Source: Bacteroidota bacterium (GTDB lineage: Bacteria > Bacteroidota > Bacteroidia > Bacteroidales > JAGONC01). Taken from it: a stretch of 64,000 nt of DNA. Positions within the stretch are counted from its first letter, which is position 1, and each line of letters starts with the position of its first letter. This document shows, in pieces, positions 8,570 to 15,773 of this stretch. Made by a program: the position numbers and the translations under genes. The notes beneath the pieces were generated by a model, which saw only the letters and a list, made by a program, of their open reading frames with translations, ran no database searches and was not told the origin of the DNA. The stretch spans positions 1 to 64,000 of the forward strand of contig JAPLDP010000065.1 in the NCBI GenBank assembly GCA_026391695.1. Direction: 5' to 3'.

Positions 8570-9505
8570 GTGAAAGTGCAGATTCATAAAAATATTGACG
8601 ACTTCCCATACATTCCTTATCCTGTAGTGAGCATAGGAACTTTCGACGGGGTTCATCTCGGTCATCAGAAGATTATCAGCCGTATGAAGGAAATTGCCCG
8701 CAGCAGGAGCGGGGAAACAGTCATCATTACTTTTGATCCCCATCCACGCCGGATCATTTATTCGGATAGCTGGGACATGAAGCTCATCAATTCCTCCAAA
8801 CGCAAAATCGACCTTCTCGCCAGAACAGGGATTGGCCACCTGCTCATACTTCCATTCACAACAGAGCTGGCAGATATGTCGTCGGATATATTTATTAAAG
8901 ATATTCTTGTCGTCAAAGTCCATGCAAAAATGGTTGTGGTCGGTTATGATCATCATTTTGGCAAGGACCGCAAAGGTGATTATAAAAGCCTGGAAAGTTA
9001 CGGTAAAGACTTTGGTTTTGATGTTGAAGAGATTCCGGTAGAGTATATTGACGGATTGGCAGTAAGTTCTTCGAAGATAAGAAAGGCATTGAATGACGGG
9101 AATATTCATCTGGCAAACAGATTTTTAGGTTATGAATATTCCATTCAGGGAACTGTCGTCGGAGGCCAGAAACTCGGACATAAACTGGGCTTCCCAACGG
9201 CCAACATCGAGATCGACGACAAGTTAAAGCTTATTGCGGCCAATGGCGTTTATGCCTGCCGTGTGAACTGGAAAAACCAGAAATTCCTGGGCATGGGAAA
9301 TATCGGCATCAGGCCGACACTCGAAAAACATGACCTGACTATTGAGGTACATATCTTTGATTTTGATAAGGATATTTATGGCGACGACCTGACCATTTAC
9401 TGGGTCGAACGGATAAGAGACGAGGTCAGGTTCAGGGATCTCGATGCCTTAAGAGAACAACTGGTCATAGACAAAAAAACCGTGCTTGCCTTTTTCGGTC
9501 GTTAA
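8570..9505 (+). CDS. ribF: Bifunctional riboflavin kinase / FAD synthetase
   Basis: Converts riboflavin to FMN and FMN to FAD in the cytoplasm. The N-terminal nucleotidyltransferase domain has GTFDGVHLGHQKII, TFDPHPRR and the SSSKIRKAL (ISSTxIR-like) motif. The C-terminal kinase domain has GHKLGFPTANIEI and NGVYACRVNW, then the conserved GIRPTLEKHDLTIEVHIFDF. Length is normal for the family. No ATG fits the N-terminus. I chose GTG at 8570 (311 residues); TTG at 8555 would add five residues but overlaps a -7 promoter box, and GTG at 8576 is also possible. No FMN riboswitch was recognised upstream. Confidence 0.95.
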   Translation: MKVQIHKNIDDFPYIPYPVVSIGTFDGVHLGHQKIISRMKEIARSRSGETVIITFDPHPRRIIYSDSWDMKLINSSKRKIDLLARTGIGHLLILPFTTELADMSSDIFIKDILVVKVHAKMVVVGYDHHFGKDRKGDYKSLESYGKDFGFDVEEIPVEYIDGLAVSSSKIRKALNDGNIHLANRFLGYEYSIQGTVVGGQKLGHKLGFPTANIEIDDKLKLIAANGVYACRVNWKNQKFLGMGNIGIRPTLEKHDLTIEVHIFDFDKDIYGDDLTIYWVERIRDEVRFRDLDALREQLVIDKKTVLAFFGR

Positions 9506-9559
9506 TCAACATTCCGCTATTGTTCGGTCCATCAACTGCCGCATGTTTGTAATACATGC

Positions 9560-10039
9560 TTAAGGACTTCTTGTGATTATCAACCCCATTTCGACAATAC
9601 CTGTTATTTCGGGCCTGGGAATGAGATCTTCGATTTCGACTTTGAGGATTCCTTTTTCCCAAAAACGGATGTCCTGCTTCAAAGGGAATGTGACTTCCAA
9701 AATGCCATGGTCATCCTGTCCGATGAATGTGCCATCAGCCTTGACCATATCAAAATTATATTCCATTATTCTTTCTTCACCCGATGGCATTTTCATGATT
9801 ACATTAATATACAGGTTCTTAAAAGGATAACGTGTGGTATGCCTGACAGAAAGTATGATGTCGTAGTCATGTTTGGTATTTTCCAAAGGGATCTCAAGAC
9901 GGACATATTCAAAACGCGACCAGGTTTGATTTGGGAACTTGTAATAACATTCTGTCGGCTTATCATATTGGCATGAAAAAAGAAAAACTGACAGAAAGAG
10001 AAGAGTAAATGGTACGATGAATATTTTTCTATCAATCAT
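9560..10039 (-). CDS. gldH: Gliding-motility lipoprotein GldH
   Basis: 159 residues, the usual GldH size. The signal ends in a lipobox (FLFSC, Cys23) for attachment to a membrane. The body has the family pattern CYYKFPNQTWSRFEYVRLEI, DYDIILSVRHTTRYPFKNLY and GILKVEIEDLI. GldH is needed for gliding in Flavobacterium but is kept in many non-gliding Bacteroidota; its biochemical role is not settled. Its gene is convergent with ribF, and a small hairpin (9541-9559) lies between them. A TATTTTTG -7 box lies at 10072-10079 on this strand. Confidence 0.85.
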   Translation of the reverse strand: MIDRKIFIVPFTLLFLSVFLFSCQYDKPTECYYKFPNQTWSRFEYVRLEIPLENTKHDYDIILSVRHTTRYPFKNLYINVIMKMPSGEERIMEYNFDMVKADGTFIGQDDHGILEVTFPLKQDIRFWEKGILKVEIEDLIPRPEITGIVEMGLIITRSP

Positions 10040-10071
10040 AAATCAGAACAGAAATTTTTGACAAAAATATA

Positions 10072-10130
10072 AAAGAACAGAGTAAAGCATCATGGTTTCG
10101 GATAAGATGACTTTACTATTTGTAGTTTTG
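10072..10130. promoter_or_regulatory. Divergent -7 boxes for gldH and the RNase H gene
   Basis: The leftward box is at 10072-10079 (TATTTTTG on the minus strand), the rightward one at 10123-10130 (TAGTTTTG). Both match TAnnTTTG and lie 21-33 bases from the start codons they would serve. Neither has a clear -33 TTG at the ideal distance. Confidence 0.4.
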
Positions 10131-10150
10131 TATCAGCAATATATGAGACG

Positions 10151-10783
10151 ATGGCCAAACAAAGGTTCTATGTGGTATGGGAAGGAAGGGATACCGGTGT
10201 CTTTGAACATTGGAAAGATTGTGAGAAGCAGATCAAAGGATTCACTGGTGCAAAGTATAAATCATTTCCGACAAGGGATCTGGCTGAAGAGGCTTTTCAT
10301 CACGACTACCGGTTATATATGGGTATTGATTTCGGCAAGCCAAGGAAGAGCGCTGAAGAACTGAAAAACATTGGCTTGCCAGTTCCTGAAAGTATCAGTG
10401 TTGATGCGGCATGCAGCGGTAACCCCGGGGTGCTGGAATACAGAGGCGTCGATACAGGTACCGGAGCTGAAATTTTCAGACAGGGACCTTTTGATCAGGG
10501 TACAATCAATATAGGAGAATTCCTCGCCATCGTCCACGCATTGGCTTTTCTCAAAGAACGTGAAATAGACATACCGGTATATTCCGATTCCAGGAATGCC
10601 ATCAAGTGGGTAAAAGATAAAGAAGCCAGAACCAAACTTCTAAAAACCGATAAAAATCAGAAACTCTTATACCTGTTGGATCGGGCGGTAAAGTGGCTGC
10701 ACGCAAATGACTATCCTAATCCTGTTCTCAAGTGGGAGACATCTGTCTGGGGAGAAATACCCGCCGACTTCGGCCGCAAATAA
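10151..10783 (+). CDS. rnhA: RNase H with viroplasmin-type hybrid-binding domain
   Basis: 210 residues. Residues 1-50 (KQRFYVVWEGRDTGVFEHW, then YKSFPTRDLAEEAF) are the RNA-DNA hybrid-binding domain seen in eukaryotic RNase H1 and caulimovirus viroplasmin. The rest is an RNase H fold with the acidic residues in order: Asp in SVDAACSGNPG, Glu in IGEFLAI, Asp in VYSDSRNA and a late Asp in IPADFGRK. It should cleave the RNA strand of RNA-DNA hybrids during replication and R-loop removal. This two-domain form is standard in Bacteroidota. A terminator-like hairpin follows. Confidence 0.9.
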   Translation: MAKQRFYVVWEGRDTGVFEHWKDCEKQIKGFTGAKYKSFPTRDLAEEAFHHDYRLYMGIDFGKPRKSAEELKNIGLPVPESISVDAACSGNPGVLEYRGVDTGTGAEIFRQGPFDQGTINIGEFLAIVHALAFLKEREIDIPVYSDSRNAIKWVKDKEARTKLLKTDKNQKLLYLLDRAVKWLHANDYPNPVLKWETSVWGEIPADFGRK

Positions 10784-10814
10784 TCCCTTTTCTCTTCGCA
10801 AAAATTTTCATTTC

Positions 10815-10839
10815 AAGGGTCACAAAATGACCTTTTTTT
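10815..10839 (+). terminator. Intrinsic terminator after the RNase H gene
   Basis: Stem ggtca (10818-10822) and tgacc (10828-10832) around the loop caaaa, followed by seven T. Upstream A/G bases can extend the stem into the T-tract. It lies about 30 bases after the stop codon. Confidence 0.7.
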
Positions 10840-10928
10840 GATTAACCATTGAATGTGGGTTCGATTTACAATTTGAATCTTCAATGTGAACAGTTTATCA
10901 AATCTTTAATAAATTAAAATGTGGGGAT

Positions 10929-13900
10929 ATGAAGAGAACAGGATTACTGATCATGAAAACGATGCTGATCATGATGTTAATGAACAACTATGTATTTTGT
11001 CAGACCCTTCTTGTACCGGGTGATATAGCCATCACTGGGGTGAACATGGATAACCCGGATGAATTTTCAGTGGTATTCCTCGTCGATGTGCAATCAGGAA
11101 CAGAAATACGTTTCACTGATAATGGCTGGAAAGCCGATAGTACGTTTCGTACCGGCGAAGGTATTGACATATGGATAGCCAATCAGGATTATGATGCCGG
11201 CGACGAAATCATCATTACACCGGAATCAATGGTGTTATCCAGCGAGGGAGATCAGATACTGGCTTATCAGGGGGATGGAACAGATCCTCAGTTTATCACC
11301 GCCCTGAATAACGAAGGCGATCATGTGTGGCAGTCCGATGCTACAAATTCCAATACATCCGCTTTGCCATTGGGTCTCATAGATGGTTATACATGTGTTG
11401 CTCTGCAGGAAACGGATAATATCATCTACAATAGAATTGATACCACCGGTACCAGAGAAGAACTGCTTGCTGTGATCAATGCCTTTACCAATTGGGCAGG
11501 TTCAAATACTGTGCGACAAACCCTCTCAACAATCGGGTATGTGGTGACTGTTTTTGGCGGACAATTTCCCGACAGGCTAAAAATTATTTCTATAAATAAT
11601 GGATATCATCCGGTCGTGGATCTTGGCTTTGATGTGGTCATCCAGGCTGAAGATTCCTTAAGCACACCATTACCTGTGCAACAAAATACAATAATTTCAT
11701 TGACCAAGGTTGCCGGCAGTGGCACTCTTGATGGTCCCCTTTCAGATACTATGTATGCAGGTTCTTCATCAGTCACCCTAGCTGGTGTTTTGTACGATGT
11801 GGCTGAGAGTAATGTAACGATTATGGCAGCTGTGGTCACCGGTGATGGGTTGGACTCAGATACAAGTGAATGGTTTAAGGTGATCACGCTGCCAGACATC
11901 GTTATGAATGAAATACATTATAATGGACCGGAAACAGGGGAAGATACAACTGAATTTCTGGAAATGTACAATGCCGGAATTGATACTGTTGAACTTCAGG
12001 ATTACAGCTTTACACAGGGCATATCATTCATTTTTCCTCCGCAGAGTTCTGTCTGTCCCGGTGAATTTATCATTCTGGCAAAACAGGAGAATATATATTC
12101 TGGTCAGGGTTATCAGGTTTTTGAATGGAGTGGGGGAACTTTGGAAAATGGAGGGGAAACTTTGGAGTTTACCGATCCCATGGGGCATCTGATTGACCAG
12201 GTCACCTATGGAAACAATGACGAATGGGGTAATGGTGCACCTGATGGTTACGGACCCTCGCTTGAGCTGAATGATCCTGAAATGGATAACAGCTTATCGG
12301 TAAACTGGAGGGCAAGCTATAATAATGGCGGGACGCCGGGCGGACCGAACAGCGAACCCCCTCTATCTGCTCAGTGGTATGGAGGCACACCCGGTCAGGA
12401 ACATAACTGGGCTGTGCCTTCCAACTGGCAGTTGCAGGTCGCTGCCGGACCAACCTCCGACGTGACCATCCTGTCACCCACTGATGAAATACTTATTGTC
12501 GATAATAATTTCAGTTGCAATGATCTCATCATGAATCCGGGTGCACATCTGACTGTTGCATCGGGATTCACTTTGACCGTCAACGGCGATCTGCTTCTGG
12601 AATCCGATTCTACCGGCTGTGCCTCTTTGATGCTGCAGGATAATTCTGCCGTGGTTGAGGTACTCGGAGCTACTTATATGCAGCAATATCTTACCGGCGG
12701 TGTCGTAAAAGATCCTGACAATGCAGTTTACCATTATTTATCCTCACCGGTAATTGCCGCTGTTGCCGGGGATGTCTTTCCCGGATCGGCCTATGTGCGC
12801 CGGTATAATGAACCTGCACAGGTGTGGGAAAACCTCACATCTACTGATATTCTTGAAGTCATGAAAGGATATTCGGTATGGCTGGAGGGGGGCAGTTCAA
12901 CAGTCAGTTTTGAAGGCACCTTAAATACAGGTGATCAGATGTTTGATAATATGATTTTCACTGACCCCGGCATTCCAAATTATAACCCGGATTATGCCGG
13001 GTACAACTTGGTCGGAAATCCCTTTCCTTCTGGTATCAACTGGGAACATCCTGATGTCGTTAAGACGAATATTGATGATGCCATATATTTCTGGAATCCT
13101 GAGCTGGGAGGGTATTCATCATATATAGATGGTATTGGTAACAATCCGGAAACGACAGATTCCATCATCCCGCCATTGCAGGGATTTTTTGTGAGAGTAA
13201 GTCAGATTGGTAATTCAGGTAGCCTGGCCATGAATAATAGCGTCCGTCTCCATGATGCCGGTGCTTTCTATAAAAGTGTTCAGCCGGATGTTCTGCGAGT
13301 GTCGGTTACCGACGGATCAGTGCAGGACCAGACTACGATCAGGTATAAATCTTCATCCACACCCGGGTTTGATTGTTTCTATGATGCATTCAAGCTCTTT
13401 GGATCTGCCGGAACTCCACAAATATACTCCTTGAGCAATGAAAATAAAATGTCAATCAACACATTGCCTTCAATAGACGAAAATGGGGCAGTACCTATCG
13501 GCTTTTATGCCGATCAGTCTGAAACCTATTGCATTTCTGTGAGTGGCACGGATAGTTTTATTCCTGAGATTTCAATATCCCTGGAAGATCTGAAAGAGAA
13601 TATAATCATTGATTGCCGCTTACAGCCTGCGTATGAGTTTGATTATGAATTAGGTGAAAATGAAAACAGGTTTATAATACATTTTACTTCAGCGTCCAGT
13701 ACTGTTGAAAATCCAGAGGATGGCGTAACTATGCACAACTTTGGCAAAGTCTTGTACCTGTGCCCTTCAGTAGATCAGAAAGTGAAGGAGGTGTACGTTT
13801 ATAATTTAGCCGGGAGTCTCATAATGCATTTGTGCCCTGAGGTCTCAGGGATTATACCTGTAAGAATGGTCGGCACACAAACTGTTTATATTGTCAGGGT

Positions 13901-13946
13901 TGTTACAGAGCAAAGTATCTATACAAAAAAGATCATGATTAATTAA
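10929..13946 (+). CDS. Large secreted lamin-tail-domain protein with T9SS-type C-terminus
   Basis: 1005 residues. A signal peptide (MKTMLIMMLMNNYVFCQ) starts at residue 9, so the ATG at 10953 is an alternative start. Residues ~30-210 resemble the secreted domain that opens LVPGDIAITGVNMDNPDEFS; ~325-480 is an LTD (IVMNEIHYNGPETGEDTTEF). A beta-rich part follows with DLIMNPGAHLTVASGFTLTV and a YNLVGNPFPSGINW segment typical of T9SS cargo. The last 75 residues look like a sorting domain (KEVYVYNLAGSLIMHLCPEV, ending TKKIMIN). No catalytic motif is visible. Only 11 bases separate it from the next gene, implying one operon with the exosortase. The protein itself lacks the exosortase-type tail. 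Confidence 0.8.
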   Translation: MKRTGLLIMKTMLIMMLMNNYVFCQTLLVPGDIAITGVNMDNPDEFSVVFLVDVQSGTEIRFTDNGWKADSTFRTGEGIDIWIANQDYDAGDEIIITPESMVLSSEGDQILAYQGDGTDPQFITALNNEGDHVWQSDATNSNTSALPLGLIDGYTCVALQETDNIIYNRIDTTGTREELLAVINAFTNWAGSNTVRQTLSTIGYVVTVFGGQFPDRLKIISINNGYHPVVDLGFDVVIQAEDSLSTPLPVQQNTIISLTKVAGSGTLDGPLSDTMYAGSSSVTLAGVLYDVAESNVTIMAAVVTGDGLDSDTSEWFKVITLPDIVMNEIHYNGPETGEDTTEFLEMYNAGIDTVELQDYSFTQGISFIFPPQSSVCPGEFIILAKQENIYSGQGYQVFEWSGGTLENGGETLEFTDPMGHLIDQVTYGNNDEWGNGAPDGYGPSLELNDPEMDNSLSVNWRASYNNGGTPGGPNSEPPLSAQWYGGTPGQEHNWAVPSNWQLQVAAGPTSDVTILSPTDEILIVDNNFSCNDLIMNPGAHLTVASGFTLTVNGDLLLESDSTGCASLMLQDNSAVVEVLGATYMQQYLTGGVVKDPDNAVYHYLSSPVIAAVAGDVFPGSAYVRRYNEPAQVWENLTSTDILEVMKGYSVWLEGGSSTVSFEGTLNTGDQMFDNMIFTDPGIPNYNPDYAGYNLVGNPFPSGINWEHPDVVKTNIDDAIYFWNPELGGYSSYIDGIGNNPETTDSIIPPLQGFFVRVSQIGNSGSLAMNNSVRLHDAGAFYKSVQPDVLRVSVTDGSVQDQTTIRYKSSSTPGFDCFYDAFKLFGSAGTPQIYSLSNENKMSINTLPSIDENGAVPIGFYADQSETYCISVSGTDSFIPEISISLEDLKENIIIDCRLQPAYEFDYELGENENRFIIHFTSASSTVENPEDGVTMHNFGKVLYLCPSVDQKVKEVYVYNLAGSLIMHLCPEVSGIIPVRMVGTQTVYIVRVVTEQSIYTKKIMIN

Positions 13947-13957
13947 TTGGGATATTT

Positions 13958-14227
13958 ATGAAACGGAAAATTTCAGGAATCATCAGCGCTATCAGGGTGA
14001 TGGCATTGTTGATAGCTTATCTTGGTGCTCTGCAAATAGCTTTTGCACAGCCACAACCAAGTGAGAACGGAGATGGCTCAGATACCGATGGAGAACCTTT
14101 GCGTGGTGCAGCACCCATAGGCAGTGGCATCACCGTACTTTTACTTATGGGCGCCGGGTATGCGGCAAGGAAGATTTATAATGCCGGTAAAAAGCCTGAA
14201 AATACTGAAAAAAGTATTGAAGGCTGA
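13958..14227 (+). CDS. Small exosortase-target-like protein (PID-CTERM-like)
   Basis: 89 residues in three parts: a signal peptide (1-30, ending IAFAQ), a short acidic linker (ENGDGSDTDGEP), and a tripartite tail made of PIGSG (53-57), a hydrophobic helix (ITVLLLMGAGYAA) and a basic cluster (RKIYNAGKK). Motif, transmembrane helix and basic residues are the layout of exosortase recognition tails. The PIGSG word resembles the PIDGG motif of PID-CTERM tails in Bacteroidota. There is no room for a folded domain, so it may be the sorted substrate, a membrane anchor or an accessory subunit. It lies 26 bases before the exosortase-family ATG. The PID-CTERM match is from memory and needs a profile search. 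Confidence 0.7.
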   Translation: MKRKISGIISAIRVMALLIAYLGALQIAFAQPQPSENGDGSDTDGEPLRGAAPIGSGITVLLLMGAGYAARKIYNAGKKPENTEKSIEG

Positions 14228-14253
14228 TAAGAGAAGGAACCAAGGTAGTGATA

Positions 14254-14835
14254 ATGTATCCTTTCATAGATAAACTTTCACCGCTCAGGAATGTTTTACG
14301 CTTTATCGTTATCACTTCAGTCATTCATGTTCTTTGGCGACTTTGGGAATATCAGCTGGATTATTTCCCTGTAGCAGTAGCTGTGCAAAATGTCTCCAGG
14401 TTGCTTGTCAGGATTATAACATCACAGAGCGGTCGGATAGTGAAAAACATTTTTGATAACGAGGCATTCTTTACAGGGCAGATCATATACCTTGGCAGTT
14501 ACGGACACTTGGAGATCTTTGAGGGGTGTTCAGGCCTGAAGCAGTTTGCTCAATTTGGGATACTGATTTTGTTATGCCCTGGTAAATGGTATAATAAAAT
14601 CTGGTTTATACCATCAGGCATAATAATAATTCATATTACCAATATTGTCAGGATGGTAGGACTCTCACTGGTTATTATGAATTACCCTGAATATTGGGAA
14701 TTCACTCATAATATTCTGTTCAAATGGCTCTTTTATGCCGTGATCTTTGGTTTGTGGGTATTTTGGACAGACTATTTACCTGTTACTCGAGTTCAAAATA
14801 GGTCTGTCCTATTTCATTGTTATCCGAAAACATAG
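14254..14835 (+). CDS. Exosortase/archaeosortase-family transpeptidase
   Basis: 193 residues, mostly hydrophobic with five or so membrane helices. The family catalytic set is present in order: Cys92 in IFEGCSGLKQF, Arg133 in HITNIVRMVGL and His152 in WEFTHNILFKW. These enzymes cut membrane-anchored proteins at a C-terminal motif and are thought to transfer them to a surface carrier. The size is that of the short Bacteroidota forms, without the long extra domains of EpsI-type exosortases. I chose ATG over the GTG six bases upstream because AAGG sits at a usable distance. The last 16 residues overlap the convergent gene, so the tail may be dispensable. Confidence 0.85.
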   Translation: MYPFIDKLSPLRNVLRFIVITSVIHVLWRLWEYQLDYFPVAVAVQNVSRLLVRIITSQSGRIVKNIFDNEAFFTGQIIYLGSYGHLEIFEGCSGLKQFAQFGILILLCPGKWYNKIWFIPSGIIIIHITNIVRMVGLSLVIMNYPEYWEFTHNILFKWLFYAVIFGLWVFWTDYLPVTRVQNRSVLFHCYPKT

Positions 14836-15712
14836 TGACTACATACTTTCCCTCCATCATTGGCTCATTGGTGTTTTTAATCCAATAGGTGCATTTTTCT
14901 ACAGGCTTCTGATCATATTGCAAATTTTCCAGTATGGAGTATTGCAAACGTTCACCATTATAAATGAAGGAATATTCCTCGCCACGGCCTTTAACAAGGA
15001 TCATATTATCCGGACGTGATATACGGATATAGACATCTTTGACGCCGCTGGGAATCAGTACATTTTCACCAATGGTGAAACAAATTTTGATTTTGTCAAC
15101 TTTGCGTGCTTTTGTTGTTTCCTTTTCTTTATCTGCACTTCGCCACCGTATTCCGGTCGCACTGATATTGTATGCCGTCAGGATAGTTGCCTGAGTGATC
15201 TTTTGGGTCAGTTGTTCTTTATCCTTTATCAGCTCCGAACTTTTTTTCTGTTCTGCTGTCAGGTCTTGCCTGATAGCTACATTTTCTTCCTGTAAAGCCT
15301 GGTTTACCCGGTAAAGTGAATCAATCTGATGGAGATAACCTTGTGAAATCTCACGCAGATGATCAAGTTTTTTCTTGATCTTATAATATTCCCATTCTGT
15401 GTTAAGTAATCTTTTAATCTCACTGGCGTTCGTAAGGATTACACTGTCTTTTATTGCCAGTGTATCGACAAGGTCACTATATTCTTTTTTAACTTTCTCA
15501 TGTTCAGCCATAACAGAATCCAACTCTCCCTGTAACTCTATACGGATACTTTCCTTTTCGCTTGTGAGTTTATTCACTTTGGTTCTGTTGGCGATGAAAA
15601 GCCATAAAAGAACAATAATAAAGGCCAGCAGAATGATGAAAAGAATGCTAAATCTTGAAGTGGATTTCTTTTCATCTTTTGTATTTCCCTGATTGTTATA
15701 CAGATCATTCAT
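14783..15712 (-). CDS. Membrane-anchored coiled-coil protein of unknown function
   Basis: 309 residues. A short charged N-terminus precedes one membrane helix (FSILFIILLAFIIVLLWLFI). Residues 45-180 are a long charged coiled coil, and the last ~100 residues form a compact domain (KICFTIGENVLIPSGVKDVY, IRISRPDNMILVKG, YVVTMFSDNNEIGQTYFELE). That domain recurs in Bacteroidota proteins of unknown role. The topology suggests an inner-membrane protein with the coiled coil and C-terminal domain on one side. Its last 17 codons plus stop (53 bases) overlap the convergent exosortase gene. I do not recognise a function. Confidence 0.75.
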   Translation of the reverse strand: MNDLYNNQGNTKDEKKSTSRFSILFIILLAFIIVLLWLFIANRTKVNKLTSEKESIRIELQGELDSVMAEHEKVKKEYSDLVDTLAIKDSVILTNASEIKRLLNTEWEYYKIKKKLDHLREISQGYLHQIDSLYRVNQALQEENVAIRQDLTAEQKKSSELIKDKEQLTQKITQATILTAYNISATGIRWRSADKEKETTKARKVDKIKICFTIGENVLIPSGVKDVYIRISRPDNMILVKGRGEEYSFIYNGERLQYSILENLQYDQKPVEKCTYWIKNTNEPMMEGKYVVTMFSDNNEIGQTYFELE

Positions 15713-15773
15713 GGGGCACTTTTATTATTTAAACGTTTTTCACCGGAATTTATTATGGGAAAAGACCAAAATT

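Noticed and set aside
8549-9109. 186-residue open frame antisense to ribF
   Set aside because: It lies fully inside a conserved gene, has no family pattern and looks like a shadow of ribF codon use.
9541-9559. Hairpin gcatgt...acatgc between ribF and gldH
   Set aside because: Six-base stem without a T-tract; may be chance. Mentioned only as context for gldH.
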